DNA from: Streptomyces microflavus
GTDB taxonomy: Bacteria; Actinomycetota; Actinomycetes; Streptomycetales; Streptomycetaceae
Assembly (NCBI RefSeq): GCF_014650075.1
Contig: NZ_BMUG01000009.1
Span: 124,001 to 188,000, forward strand
Reading direction: 5' to 3'
Length of the DNA stretch: 64,000 nucleotides
A program made the position numbers and the translations under genes. Below, piece by piece: positions 18,353 to 27,786 of this stretch (positions are counted from its first letter, which is position 1; every line of letters starts with the position of its first letter). The notes under the pieces are model-generated. The model had not been told where the DNA came from, did not search any database, and worked only from the letters and a program-made list of their open reading frames with translations.

Positions 18353-21004
18353 GTGAGCCTCTCGCGTATCTCCGTCCTCGCACCCCTGGTCGCGGCCGCC
18401 CTGATCGCACCGCTGCCACCCCTCCCCCGGGCGGCCGCCGCCACCCCGCCACCGCCGCCGTCGTCCCCTGCCGTGCCCGCCTGCGGCCGGACGGACGGCC
18501 AGGACCCCACCTGGGCCTTGTCCTCCACCCGCTTCGGAGAGTCGGAGGGTTACGACCCCTACGTGGGGAACGGCTATCTCGGCCACCGGGTCCCCGCCAC
18601 CGGCACCGGCTACGCGGCCACCGGCGAGAAGACGGGCTGGCCGCTCTACACCCCCCGCTACGACGGCGCGTTCGTCTCCGGGCTGTACGCCACGGACAAG
18701 GCGGTCTCGGAGGGCCGCGAGGTGATCGCCGCGCTGCCGAGCTGGACGACGATCGAGGTGGGAGTCGGCAACGAGAAGTACGGCGCGGACACACCGGCCG
18801 GCCGGATCTCGCGCTACCGGCAGACGGTCTTCCTCAGCTGCGGCCTCGTCCGCACCTCGCTGCGCTGGACGACGGCGGACGGCCGGGCCACGGACCTCAC
18901 GTACGACGTCCTGGCCGACCGGTCCGACGTCCACACCGGCGCCGTACGCCTGCGGATGACCCCACGCTGGAGCGGTACGGCGACGGTCACGGGCCGGCTG
19001 GACGACCGGGGCGCACGCCGGATCACGCTGCGCAAGGACGGCACGTTCAGGACGCTCGGCACCGGCGTGGAGGGGGCGGTGGCGCAGACGATGCGCCGGG
19101 GTTCCGGGGTAGTCGAAACACTGCGCCCCGAGTCGCGTACGGCCCCGCGGCCGACGCCGGTGCGCGAGGGGACGACGTACACCTTCGAGAAGTACGTGGG
19201 CGTCGACACCGCCCTGACCTCCCGCGCCCCCGCCGATGACGCCCGCGAGGCGGCGCACCGCGCGGCCCGGCGCGGCTGGGAGCGGATCTTCGCGGCGAAC
19301 GAGACGGCCTGGCGCGAGGCCTGGTCCGCCGATGTCCTGGTCCCCGGCGACCGCCGGCTCCAGGGGTGGCTGCGCTCGACCCAGTACGGACTCCTGGCGA
19401 GCACCCGGCGCGGCTCCTCCGACAGCATCGCTCCAGCAGGCCTGACCAGCGACAACTACGCCGGCATGATCTTCTGGGACGCCGAGACGTGGATGTTCCC
19501 GGGTCTGCTCGCCACCCGCCCGGAACTGGCCCGCTCGGTGGTGGAATACCGCTACCGCACCCGGGACGCGGCCCGTGCGAATGCCGAGAAGTACGGCCAC
19601 CGGGGCCTGTTCTACCCCTGGACCAGCGCGAGCAGGGGCCGCATCGACTCCGAGTGCCAGAGCTGGGACCCACCGCACTGCCTGACCCAGAATCACCTCC
19701 AGGGCGATGTCTCGCTGGCGGTCTGGCAGTACTACCTGGCCACCGGCGACCGCGACTGGCTGGCGGCCAGGGGCTGGCCGCTCCTGAAGGGCATCGCGGA
19801 GTTCTGGCAGTCGCGCGCCACGGCGAACGCGGACGGCAGCTACTCCATCAAGAACGTGGCCGGGCCCGACGAGTACAGCAACGGCGTGGACGACGCCGTC
19901 TTCACCAACGCGGTCGCCGCCACCGCCCTCCGCAACGCGACCCGCGCGGCCGACCTGCTCGGCCACCGCCCCCCGACCGGCTGGAACCGGGTGGCGGACG
20001 GCCTCCGCATCCCGTACGACGCGGACCGGAAGGTCTTCCTCCAGTACGCGGGCTACAACGGCTCCACGATCAAGCAGGCGGACACGGTCCTGCTGATGTA
20101 CCCGCTGGAGTGGCCGATGGAGCCGGGCGCGGCGGCCGCCACCCTGGACTACTACGCGGCCCGCACGGACCCCGACGGCCCCGCGATGACCGACTCCGTG
20201 CACGCGATCGACGCGGCGGCGATCGGGGAGCCGGGCTGCTCGACGTACACGTATCTCCAGCGTGCGGTACGACCGTATCTGCGGGGTCCGTACGACCTGT
20301 TCTCCGAGGCGCGCGGCGACAAGTCCGGCGCCGAGGACCCCCTGTCGGGCTTCCCGGCCGAGGACTTCCTGACCGGCAAGGGCGGTTTCCTCCAGGTCTT
20401 CACGCACGGCCTGACGGGTCTGCGCCTGCGCGAGGACGGCGTGCACCTGGACCCGCTGCTGCCGCCTCAACTGCGGGAGGGCGTGCGGCTGACGGGGCTG
20501 CGCTACCGGGATGCGACGTACGAGGTCGAGATCGGCGCCCGTACGAGCACGGTCCGCCTGACGTCGGGCACCCCGTTCACGGTCCACACGGCGGAGGGCC
20601 CGCACCACCTCACCTCGGCGTTGGTGCTCCCGACGCGCCGCCCGGACCTGACCCCGACGGCCGACGCGGCCCGCTGCCGCCCGGCAACGGCCACCTCGGA
20701 GACCCCCGGCCTCTACGCGGAGGCGGCGGTGGACGGCTCCCCGGCGACATCCTGGTCCCCGGACGGCGCGGAGGGGGCCCTGACGGTGGACCTGGGCCCG
20801 CACCCTCTGCGCATCACCTCGGTGACCCCGCGCTGGAGCGACGTACCGCCTGCGTCCCACACGTTGGAGACCTCCGTCGACGGCCGCTTCTGGCGCCCGT
20901 ACCTGGCGGGTGACACGGCCCGCAAGGTCCGGGTGACGGTGGTCTCGGAGGACCCGGAGAAGCCGGCGGGGGTCGCGGAGCTGAGAGTGGAGGCGGGGAG
21001 GTAG
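18353..21004 (+). CDS. Secreted GH65 acid-trehalase-like enzyme with C-terminal discoidin-type domain
   Basis: The 883-residue protein has a signal peptide (VSLSRISVLAPLVAAALIAP then an Ala-rich cleavage region), an N-terminal beta-sandwich, an (alpha/alpha)6 barrel of glycoside hydrolase family 65 and a C-terminal F5/8-type C (CBM32-like) domain at about 750-883. The catalytic acid is probably the Glu in GPDEYSNG near residue 506; FWDAETWMFP near 375 and NHLQGDVS near 450 line the active site in this family. With a signal peptide and a binding domain, the best fit is an extracellular alpha,alpha-trehalase of the fungal acid trehalase type, splitting trehalose to glucose; kojibiose or nigerose activity cannot be excluded. 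GTG 18353 is preceded directly by TACCTTCGTACC, suggesting a leaderless or very short leader. Confidence 0.85.
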   Translation: MSLSRISVLAPLVAAALIAPLPPLPRAAAATPPPPPSSPAVPACGRTDGQDPTWALSSTRFGESEGYDPYVGNGYLGHRVPATGTGYAATGEKTGWPLYTPRYDGAFVSGLYATDKAVSEGREVIAALPSWTTIEVGVGNEKYGADTPAGRISRYRQTVFLSCGLVRTSLRWTTADGRATDLTYDVLADRSDVHTGAVRLRMTPRWSGTATVTGRLDDRGARRITLRKDGTFRTLGTGVEGAVAQTMRRGSGVVETLRPESRTAPRPTPVREGTTYTFEKYVGVDTALTSRAPADDAREAAHRAARRGWERIFAANETAWREAWSADVLVPGDRRLQGWLRSTQYGLLASTRRGSSDSIAPAGLTSDNYAGMIFWDAETWMFPGLLATRPELARSVVEYRYRTRDAARANAEKYGHRGLFYPWTSASRGRIDSECQSWDPPHCLTQNHLQGDVSLAVWQYYLATGDRDWLAARGWPLLKGIAEFWQSRATANADGSYSIKNVAGPDEYSNGVDDAVFTNAVAATALRNATRAADLLGHRPPTGWNRVADGLRIPYDADRKVFLQYAGYNGSTIKQADTVLLMYPLEWPMEPGAAAATLDYYAARTDPDGPAMTDSVHAIDAAAIGEPGCSTYTYLQRAVRPYLRGPYDLFSEARGDKSGAEDPLSGFPAEDFLTGKGGFLQVFTHGLTGLRLREDGVHLDPLLPPQLREGVRLTGLRYRDATYEVEIGARTSTVRLTSGTPFTVHTAEGPHHLTSALVLPTRRPDLTPTADAARCRPATATSETPGLYAEAAVDGSPATSWSPDGAEGALTVDLGPHPLRITSVTPRWSDVPPASHTLETSVDGRFWRPYLAGDTARKVRVTVVSEDPEKPAGVAELRVEAGR

Positions 21005-21096
21005 GGGCTGGGCACCACCTCCCACGAAGCTCCCGCGCACCATCGGGTGCAGCATGGAAGAGGGGGCACGACGCGACCATCGGAGGTGCGGAAACC

Positions 21097-21345
21097 ATGG
21101 GCATGTACATGGACGTCCACCGCGGCATGAAGGGCATCACGTCCGATCAGCTGAAGAAGGCCCACGAGGCCGACACAGCGATCGAGAAGGACGAAGGCGT
21201 CCACTTCGAACGCGCCTGGGCGGACCCGAAATCCGGCACGGTCTACTGCCTCTCCACCGCCCCCTCCGCCGAGGCCGTGCAGCGCATCCACGAACGCGCG
21301 GGCCACACGGCGGACGAGATCCATGCGGTGCCGCTGGCTGTGTGA
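21097..21345 (+). CDS. SCO4226-type nickel-binding protein
   Basis: This 82-residue protein begins MGMYMDVHRGMKGITSDQL and has a His/Glu/Asp-rich surface (HEADTAIEKDEG, HERAGHTADEIH). It matches the small alpha/beta-barrel proteins related to S. coelicolor SCO4226, known from crystallography to bind nickel as dimers. Its cellular role, whether nickel storage, delivery or something else, is not established. A GGAGG site 10 nt before the ATG supports the start. It is convergent with the SPFH gene and lies alone after the GH65 enzyme, so the context says little. Confidence 0.85.
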   Translation: MGMYMDVHRGMKGITSDQLKKAHEADTAIEKDEGVHFERAWADPKSGTVYCLSTAPSAEAVQRIHERAGHTADEIHAVPLAV

Positions 21346-21392
21346 CACGCGGCAGACCTGAATCGGTGGTGGAACGCGACAACCGGACTTGG

Positions 21393-21425
21393 CTGCGGCG
21401 GGAAACAGAATGCTCCCCGCCGCAG
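21393..21425. terminator. Hairpin between the nickel-binding gene and the SPFH gene
   Basis: CTGCGGCGGG (21393-21402) pairs with CCCGCCGCAG (21416-21425) around a 13-nt loop, between two convergent genes. Confidence 0.75.
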
Positions 21426-21452
21426 CGAGGGCGCGGGCGCTCCCGGCCTCAC

Positions 21453-22553
21453 TCAGCCGCCGGACGTCCGCCCCCGGCCCGGCAGCGGGGCCTCCCCCGC
21501 CGCCTCGGCCTCGGCCTTCGCATCGCTCACTGCGACGGCGGCCTGCTTCGCCACCACATCGGCGGCGGTGGCGGCATCCAGCGCGAGCGTCGGATCCGCA
21601 CCGAGCTCCGGAGACGCGGCCTCGTCCGGCGTACCGTCACCGGCCGCTTCCGCTCGCTGTGCGGTTTGGGGAGAACCCATCTCCGACCGGTCGCCGAACG
21701 CGCTGGTGACGGTACGGACCGCCTCGGTCAGCTCGCCCGGGATCACCCAGAACGTGTTGTTCTCGCTCTTCGCCAGGTGCGGGAGGGTCTCCAGATACTT
21801 GTACGCCAGGACCTTCGGGTCGGCGTTGTTGCGGTGCACGGACTGGAAGACGAGCTCCACCGCCTTGGATTCGCCGTCCGCCCTCAGGATCATGGCCTGC
21901 TGCGTGCCCTGAGCCTCCAGGATGTCCTTCTGCTTCGTACCCTCCGCGGTGAGGATCTTGGCCTGCCGCTCCCCCTCGGCGTGCAAGATCGCCGCGCGCT
22001 TGTCCCGCTCGGCCCGCATCTGCTTCTCCATCGCTTCTTTGATGGTGTTCGGCGGGTCGATGGCCTTGATCTCGACGCGGTTGACGCGGATGCCCCACTT
22101 GCCGGTCGCGTCGTCGAGGACCGCGCGGAGCCGGGCGTTGATCTCCTCACGCGAGGTGAGGGTGCCCTCCAGGTCCATGGAGCCGATGACGTTCCTCAGC
22201 GTGGTCACGGTGAGCTGATCGATGGCCTGCAGATAGTCGGCGACCTCGTAGGCCGCCGCCCGGGGGTCGGTGATCTGGTAGTAGAGCACGGTGTCGATGT
22301 TCACGACGAGGTTGTCCTCGGTGATCACCGGTTTGGGGTCGGACGAGTACACCTGCTCACGTACGTCGAGTTTGGTGTTGACACGGTCCGCCACCGGCAG
22401 GACGAAGTTCAGACCGGGCTGGAGCGTACGGCGGTACCGGCCGAACCGCTCGATGTTGTAGCGGCGCGCCTGCGGAACGATCCGCACAGTGGCGGCCACG
22501 AGAAAGACGACAACGATCGCCGCCACAAGAATCGGGATGACAACCGGATCCAT
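21453..22553 (-). CDS. SPFH/Band 7 membrane scaffold protein (QmcA/stomatin-like)
   Basis: This is a 366-residue stomatin-type protein: one N-terminal membrane span (about 5-25), an SPFH domain (about 25-195, including ITEDNLVVNIDTVLYYQI), a helical region with AEGERQAKILTAEG repeats, and an Ala/Glu-rich tail of about 70 residues. SPFH proteins form large membrane cages that organise lipid domains and escort proteases. It lies 29 nt downstream of an NfeD-like gene on the same strand, and NfeD-SPFH pairs are a classic conserved unit. Its tail is richer in Ala and Asp than usual. Confidence 0.92.
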   Translation of the reverse strand: MDPVVIPILVAAIVVVFLVAATVRIVPQARRYNIERFGRYRRTLQPGLNFVLPVADRVNTKLDVREQVYSSDPKPVITEDNLVVNIDTVLYYQITDPRAAAYEVADYLQAIDQLTVTTLRNVIGSMDLEGTLTSREEINARLRAVLDDATGKWGIRVNRVEIKAIDPPNTIKEAMEKQMRAERDKRAAILHAEGERQAKILTAEGTKQKDILEAQGTQQAMILRADGESKAVELVFQSVHRNNADPKVLAYKYLETLPHLAKSENNTFWVIPGELTEAVRTVTSAFGDRSEMGSPQTAQRAEAAGDGTPDEAASPELGADPTLALDAATAADVVAKQAAVAVSDAKAEAEAAGEAPLPGRGRTSGG

Positions 22554-22582
22554 GCGTCCTCCCTCAGTACGTGTTCAGCCGT

Positions 22583-23020
22583 TCACGGAAGAAGCTCGCG
22601 CGGGTACACCACAGCTGTGGCGCCTTCGATCTCCATGACATCCACCAGCGCTCCCACCGGGATCACATGGGTTTCGTCGAGAGCCCGGGCGGACCATTCC
22701 TCGCCGGACACCTTGATCAGGCCGTGGGTCGCGGTCACCTCCTGCATGACCTCGGCCCGCTTGCCGATCAAGGCGTCGCTGCCCTCAAGGGTGATGGGCG
22801 AGCGATCCATGGCCCGCAGGGCGATGGGCCGCACGATGACGAGCCCCGCCACCGCCGCCAGTGCGAGCGCCACCAGCTGACCGAGGAGGCCGATGCCCAC
22901 ACCGGCCACCACGGCAGCAACCAGCGCGGCGCCGGCCAGCAGCCCGAAGACCAGCGTCAGCGTGAAGAACTCCGCAGCGCCGAGCGCCGCGGCGGCGAGC
23001 AACCATGCGAGCCACGGCAT
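22583..23020 (-). CDS. NfeD-like membrane protein
   Basis: The 145-residue protein has a membrane region of three to four short hydrophobic helices (about 1-75) and a C-terminal OB-fold (about 85-145: GKRAEVMQEV, GLIKVSGEEWSARA). This is the short NfeD form that lacks the ClpP-like serine protease domain and partners with SPFH proteins. A GGGGAGG site precedes the ATG at 23020. It is the first gene of the two-gene NfeD-SPFH operon; a TATAGG box about 30 nt upstream on the minus strand may be its -10 element. Confidence 0.9.
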   Translation of the reverse strand: MPWLAWLLAAAALGAAEFFTLTLVFGLLAGAALVAAVVAGVGIGLLGQLVALALAAVAGLVIVRPIALRAMDRSPITLEGSDALIGKRAEVMQEVTATHGLIKVSGEEWSARALDETHVIPVGALVDVMEIEGATAVVYPRELLP

Positions 23021-23187
23021 CGAATCAGCCTCCCCAAGGGGACCTATACATCACATACCCGCCACAACCGGTACGGAACCGCTCTCCCCGTCCACTCTGC
23101 GATCAGGGCGCCCGGAGGGAGGGGTGCCAGGCGTCGGGAGCGCCTTTGATAGCGTCCTCGGCCGGATCAACGGGGTAAGGAAACAGA

Positions 23188-24216
23188 ATGCGATCCATAC
23201 GGGGGCTCGGGCGACGGACGAAGGCGGCAGGGGGAGCGCTCGTCCTGACGCTCACGGCCGGCGGGCTGATCTGGGGGTTCGGCCTCCGGGGCGACGGCTC
23301 GGGGCAGAGCCCCGCCGACACCTGCCGGGGGGCGCTGGCGGTCGAGGAGGCCGAGGCGTTCTTCGGGGGCGCCGGGCTGGAATTCGGCGGCCATACCTCG
23401 GAGTGGGTGGGCCACGAGACCGAGTACTGCGCGGCATGGGCCCGTGGCGGGGAATCCGGTGGCGTACAGCTCAAACTGAACATTCGCCCGGCGGCAGCCC
23501 ATCGCGCCAGTGGCGCGGCGGAGGACAGCTCGGCGACACCGATCGGATTCGGCTGGAACGGCTCGTTCGTCTCCGGACACACACCCGAGGCCGCGGTGCT
23601 CATCGACTGCGCTCCGCTGCCGGGCAAGGGGCTCCTGGTCCTGACCGAAGCACGCGAGGACGTCGAGGAACTCTCGGACGAGCAGGTAGTCCAAGTGGCC
23701 CGGTTCACCACCGAGTCGGCGCGCCGGGCGGCAGAACGCTTCGGCTGCGAGGGACCCCTCGGGCAACGCCCCTCGACCGTCGACCGCGCCGGATGGCGAA
23801 CGCTCCCCCTCGCCAGGGCGGAAGGGACCTGCCGCGATGTCGCCGACTCGCGGGACACGTCCCGGCTGGGGCTCACAACGGCTTCGGAGATGCCGGTCGG
23901 AGGTGCGCTCACCGAGGAGTGCTCCCTGAAGCTGCCGGCCAAGGGCCACCATGTGCGCCTCTCCGCGTACTACGGCCCTTCCTCCCAGCAGGAGATCTAC
24001 CTGGACAACCGCTACCCCGGCAGCGTGAAGGGCGCGGTCACCCGCTCGCATCCCTGCAAGGGCGCCCTGGGGACGGCGTACTTCAAGTTCGAGGAATTCC
24101 CGAGGCCGGACGCCGAGAAGGGAGTACGGAGCAGCGTCCGCAGCGAGGACGCGCAACGACTGCTGACGTCCTTCGCCACCGCTTCCGGGTCTCGGCACAG
24201 TTGCCCCGTGACCTGA
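23188..24216 (+). CDS. Exported protein of unknown function with internal duplication
   Basis: I do not recognise this 342-residue protein. An Arg-rich N-terminus leads into one hydrophobic span (about 14-34) without a lipobox Cys, so it is anchored or secreted. The rest contains eight cysteines in two similar sets of four: CRGAL, YCAAW, IDCAP and FGCEG in the first half, then TCRDV, EECSL, HPCKG and HSCPV in the second. The spacing is similar, so the protein looks like two copies of one domain of about 150 residues, each with two likely disulfides. The start at ATG 23188 has an AAGGAAA site. It is divergent from NfeD and followed by another unassigned gene. Confidence 0.72.
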   Translation: MRSIRGLGRRTKAAGGALVLTLTAGGLIWGFGLRGDGSGQSPADTCRGALAVEEAEAFFGGAGLEFGGHTSEWVGHETEYCAAWARGGESGGVQLKLNIRPAAAHRASGAAEDSSATPIGFGWNGSFVSGHTPEAAVLIDCAPLPGKGLLVLTEAREDVEELSDEQVVQVARFTTESARRAAERFGCEGPLGQRPSTVDRAGWRTLPLARAEGTCRDVADSRDTSRLGLTTASEMPVGGALTEECSLKLPAKGHHVRLSAYYGPSSQQEIYLDNRYPGSVKGAVTRSHPCKGALGTAYFKFEEFPRPDAEKGVRSSVRSEDAQRLLTSFATASGSRHSCPVT

Positions 24217-24340
24217 AGAAGCCGACCCATCGATCCACCGTGTACGACACCTGGTCCTGAGCCAGGACACGTGCGGTCGGCCAATGCCACCGTGGGGACC
24301 GGCGGGCTGGGTTGTCAGTATCTACTGCTTCCATGACGCC

Positions 24341-25510
24341 ATGAGCACTGTGCACGAGACCGCCACCCGCCTTCCCACCCCCACCGAACTCCGCACCCAC
24401 CTGCGTGCGTTGGCTGTCCTGGAGGCTGCGATCGCCGACGATCCGCAGTACTGCCACTACACCTTTCACGGCGCCTGGGGTCCCGGCGAAGAGGCAGCCT
24501 TGATGGAGAACGGTTCGGGGGACGACTTCTCCGTCCTCTTCACCCCGGCCGGTGTACTCATACGCGGCTTCGACCACGAGTCGGCGATGAGCCCCTACGG
24601 GACGGACGACGAGCAGGTCTGGCCCGGAGTCATCGACGAAGTGCCCGCCGCACTGCGCCCACTCCTGGACGAACCCGCCTTCCGCGATGAGGACATCGGC
24701 GCCCCTCGGGTCACCACCTGCCTGTGGTGGGAGACCGGCGGCACGGCCTGGCGCGCCGGTTCGGGCATCGACTTCCCGCCCGGCAGCGAGGACCCGGACG
24801 GCTCCGGTTTCCTCTTCCGCCTCCTCGCCGACCGCTCCCCCGAAGCCACCCGGGCCCACTTCGAGGACTGCTACGAGCGCCCCGTCCCCCTCGAAGCCGT
24901 CCGCCACGTCCTCGCCGGACATCCCCTCACCCCCGCGGTCGCCGCAGCCCTCAACCCGGCCGCCCTCTCGGACAACGCCCTGCTCCGCAGGATTGCCGCG
25001 CATCCCGAGGTCGTTTCCTACCTTGCCTGCGACGGCGAGTTCGACCTCGCCCGCACCGACCCGATCGAGCCGATCGCCCTACCTAACGGCCTCCCGGTGG
25101 AGCCGGTCGCCGGTTGCAACGCGGGCGGCACCCACTACCTCTGCGGCCCAGCCGTCCCTGGCGGCCCCCGCCCCGTCCTCTACACCGACTCCGAGGGGCA
25201 GGCCTCCCTGATCGCCGAGTCGCTCGCCGAGGCCCTGACCCTCGCCGTCGCCCTCCCGTCCTGGCACGACGCCCTGGCCGGCTTCCGGCCCCCGGCCCTC
25301 AGCTCCGACTACCTCGACGACCACCCGGGCCACCCCGCCGTCCGCGACCGTCTCCTCGCCACCCTTCGGCTCCCCCCGGCCACCGAGCCGGAAGTCCTGG
25401 ACCGCCTCCTCGCCACTGCCGCCCGTACCGTCCCCGACGGCTTTCTCCCGCACGTCCCCGACGAGGAGGACTCCGCCTTCCAGCCGATGCTCGAACCGCT
25501 TGCCGACTAA
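24341..25510 (+). CDS. Uncharacterised soluble protein
   Basis: The 389-residue protein has no signal peptide, membrane span or motif I can assign. It is acidic, rich in Leu/Ala/Pro/Asp, with scattered Trp and Cys. The central part has the pattern PLTPAVAAALNPAALSDNAL followed by RRIAAHPEVV, which resembles leucine-rich variant or HEAT-like helical repeats found in streptomycete paralogues. I start at ATG 24341 because the in-frame upstream ATG at 24284 adds a poorly conserved Trp-rich leader. The coding bias (third-position GC) is normal for the genome, so the gene is real even though its function is open. Confidence 0.65.
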   Translation: MSTVHETATRLPTPTELRTHLRALAVLEAAIADDPQYCHYTFHGAWGPGEEAALMENGSGDDFSVLFTPAGVLIRGFDHESAMSPYGTDDEQVWPGVIDEVPAALRPLLDEPAFRDEDIGAPRVTTCLWWETGGTAWRAGSGIDFPPGSEDPDGSGFLFRLLADRSPEATRAHFEDCYERPVPLEAVRHVLAGHPLTPAVAAALNPAALSDNALLRRIAAHPEVVSYLACDGEFDLARTDPIEPIALPNGLPVEPVAGCNAGGTHYLCGPAVPGGPRPVLYTDSEGQASLIAESLAEALTLAVALPSWHDALAGFRPPALSSDYLDDHPGHPAVRDRLLATLRLPPATEPEVLDRLLATAARTVPDGFLPHVPDEEDSAFQPMLEPLAD

Positions 25511-25574
25511 GGAGCTCAAGGGCACAAAGGTGACGAAGCGTCAGAATATCCAGCACCCATCCAGCACGGGAACC

Positions 25575-25612
25575 GGCAAGGGGCCGAATCCCGAGAGGGC
25601 CGACCCCTTGCC
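25575..25612. terminator. Bidirectional terminator with nested hairpin
   Basis: GGCAAGGGG (25575-25583) pairs with CCCCTTGCC (25604-25612); the 20-nt interior holds its own CCC-GAGA-GGG mini-stem. It separates the convergent 24341 gene and ychF. Confidence 0.8.
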
Positions 25613-25656
25613 ACCTGCAGACTTGACGAACCAACTAGCCCGCAGTAACCGGCTGA

Positions 25657-26745
25657 CTACACATTGAAGCGGAACTCCACCACATCCCCGTCCTGCATCA
25701 CGTAGTCCTTGCCCTCCATGCGCGCCTTGCCCTTGGCGCGGGCCTCGGCGACCGAGCCGGTCTCCACCAGGTCGTCGAAGGAGATGATCTCCGCCTTGAT
25801 GAAGCCCTTCTGGAAGTCGGTGTGGATCACACCGGCCGCCTCCGGGGCCGTCGCGCCCTTCTTGATGGTCCAGGCGCGGGCTTCCTTCGGGCCTGCCGTG
25901 AGGTAGGTCTGGAGGCCCAGGATGTCGAAGCCGACGCGGCCGAGGGTGGCGAGGCCCGGCTCCTCCTGGCCCATGGACTGGAGGAGCTCCAGGGCCTCGT
26001 CGTCGTCGAGCTCGATGAGCTCGGACTCGATCTTGGCGTTGAGGAAGATCGCCTCGGCGGGGGCGACCAGGGCGCGCTGCTCGTTCTTGAAGTCCTCGTC
26101 GACCAGCTCGTCCTCGTCGACGTTGAACACGTAGAGGAACGGCTTGACCGTGAGCAGGTGCAGCTCGTGGAGGAGCTTGCCCTTCTCGGTGCCGGCCGTG
26201 ATGCCCGCCGAGAAGAGGGTCTCGCCGGACTCCAGGATCTTCTGCGCGTCCTCGACCGCGGCGAGCACCGCGACCTTCTCCTTCTGGAGGCGGGACTCCT
26301 TCGTCAGGCGCGGGACGGCCTTCTCGACGGACTGGAGGTCGGCGAGGATCAGCTCCGTGTTGATCGTCTCGATGTCGTCCTTGGGCGAGACCTTGCCGTC
26401 GACGTGGACGACGTTCTCGTCCTTGAAGGCGCGGATGACCTGGCAGATCGCGTCGGACTCGCGGATGTTCGCGAGGAACTTGTTGCCCAGGCCCTCACCC
26501 TCCGACGCGCCACGGACGATGCCGGCGATGTCGACGAAGTCCACCGTGGCCGGCAGGAGCTTCTGGGAGTTGAAGATCTCCGCGAGCTTGTTGAGGCGCG
26601 GGTCCGGGACGCCGACCACTCCGACGTTCGGCTCGATCGTGGCGAACGGGTAGTTGGCCGCCAGCACGTCGTTCTTGGTCAGGGCGTTGAACAGGGTCGA
26701 CTTGCCGACATTTGGCAGACCGACGATTCCGATCGTGAGCGACAC
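25657..26745 (-). CDS. ychF: Redox-regulated ATPase/GTPase YchF
   Basis: This 362-residue Obg-family P-loop protein has the G1 motif GLPNVGKST at residues 8-16, switch and G3 motifs (VDIAG near 70), an alpha-helical insertion (about 130-200), and a C-terminal TGS domain ending VVEFRFNV. YchF proteins hydrolyse ATP rather than GTP, because the usual NKxD is replaced (NVDE here). They bind ribosomes and modulate translation under stress. Translation starts at GTG 26745, 7 nt after AGGAAG. Length and sequence are typical, and the gene belongs to the conserved chromosomal core. Confidence 0.96.
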   Translation of the reverse strand: MSLTIGIVGLPNVGKSTLFNALTKNDVLAANYPFATIEPNVGVVGVPDPRLNKLAEIFNSQKLLPATVDFVDIAGIVRGASEGEGLGNKFLANIRESDAICQVIRAFKDENVVHVDGKVSPKDDIETINTELILADLQSVEKAVPRLTKESRLQKEKVAVLAAVEDAQKILESGETLFSAGITAGTEKGKLLHELHLLTVKPFLYVFNVDEDELVDEDFKNEQRALVAPAEAIFLNAKIESELIELDDDEALELLQSMGQEEPGLATLGRVGFDILGLQTYLTAGPKEARAWTIKKGATAPEAAGVIHTDFQKGFIKAEIISFDDLVETGSVAEARAKGKARMEGKDYVMQDGDVVEFRFNV

Positions 26746-27114
26746 TTTGGCGACTTCCTGGAGTGAGGAGGGGGTCAGGGGCGTCCGGGGCCGGCTCGGC
26801 TGTTCGGGCCGGGTCTCGGAGTGGACCGATTCTCCAGTTTACGGGCGGGGGCGCGCGGCCCCGCACGGGTCCACCCGAGGCCGTGGACCGGTGGGTACTG
26901 TTCGCTGCTGTTCTGTGCTTCGGTGTCGTACGCCGATGGCCCTCGCGTGCCTCCTCGGCGTATGCCGCCCGCCGTCCTGTACGGCTCGACTGCGCCTTGT
27001 GTACACCGCCGAACAGGTTCGTTTCGGCCGTGTGGCATCGAACGCAACGCCAAGCTCAGCCAAAGCGCGTGTCCAACGCCTGATTCCTCCCGCCCCGCGA
27101 CCTACGTTGTCCCC
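26746..27114. other. 369-bp divergent intergenic region
   Basis: No gene is visible between the ychF and DUF6542 start codons. It must contain both promoters. The DUF6542 side ends with TACGTT about 7 nt before the GTG at 27115, which would suit leaderless transcription. I see no repeat or hairpin of note. Confidence 0.6.
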
Positions 27115-27786
27115 GTGGAGCAGCACAGGACACGTCCCCCGCAGCGCAGGCCGTCACCGCAGGCCGCGACCGCCCCTCCCGTCGCGCCCGTGCAGGGCTC
27201 CTTCGGGGAGAACGCCACCGTCTACCGGGCCGTGGGGGCGGCCGGCGGGCGTGTGCGTGCCGTGCCGCCCTTGCTGCTCGCCCTGCGGCGCTTCCCCAAT
27301 CCCCGGCTGACCGGGATCGGGGCCGGGCTGTTCGCCGCCCTCACCATGTTCGTGCTCGCCTGCCTGGACCGGCTGCTGTTCGACAGCTCCGAGATCGTCT
27401 ACGGGCTGCTGTTCCTGCCGGTCAGCGCGCTCACCGCCCTCTGGGTACGGCCCGCCGACCTGGTCACCGCGCCGATCAGTGTGCCCATCGCCTTCGCCGT
27501 CGGGGTCTTCCCGATCTCCGGCGGGTCCGACGGCTTCGGCGGTCAGACCATGGCCCTGGTCACCGCGCTCGCCGTGCACGCCGGCTGGCTGTACGGGGGC
27601 ACGCTGATCGCCGGCCTCATCGCCTCCGTACGCAAGGTCCGGCACATGCGGGCCCGGCGGCGGTATCTGCTGGCTCAGGGGCGTACGGGAGCGGAGAAGG
27701 GGCGGCCCGCTCCCCGGGCGCCCAAGAAGGCCGCCGGGGCGGGCGCACCGGCCGGACGTGCCGAGCGCCCCCGCGCCAGCAGGTGA
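27115..27786 (+). CDS. DUF6542 membrane protein
   Basis: The 223-residue protein has a Pro/Arg-rich cytoplasmic N-terminus (about 1-60), four hydrophobic spans (about 65-170, with LTGIGAGLFAALTMFVLACL the first) and a Lys/Arg/Ala/Pro-rich C-terminus of about 45 residues. This matches the DUF6542 family of streptomycetes, of unknown role. I take GTG 27115 as the start because the open frame upstream encodes Arg/Ser/Cys-rich shadow sequence. It lies divergent from ychF and convergent with ppgK. The 3-prime end of the gene, stop included, is duplicated 41 bp downstream. Confidence 0.78.
   Translation: MEQHRTRPPQRRPSPQAATAPPVAPVQGSFGENATVYRAVGAAGGRVRAVPPLLLALRRFPNPRLTGIGAGLFAALTMFVLACLDRLLFDSSEIVYGLLFLPVSALTALWVRPADLVTAPISVPIAFAVGVFPISGGSDGFGGQTMALVTALAVHAGWLYGGTLIAGLIASVRKVRHMRARRRYLLAQGRTGAEKGRPAPRAPKKAAGAGAPAGRAERPRASR

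Noticed and set aside
18284..21055. Long open reading frame antisense to the GH65 gene
   Set aside because: It exists because of extreme third-position GC bias; its own codon positions show the wrong bias, and the sense strand has clear catalytic motifs.
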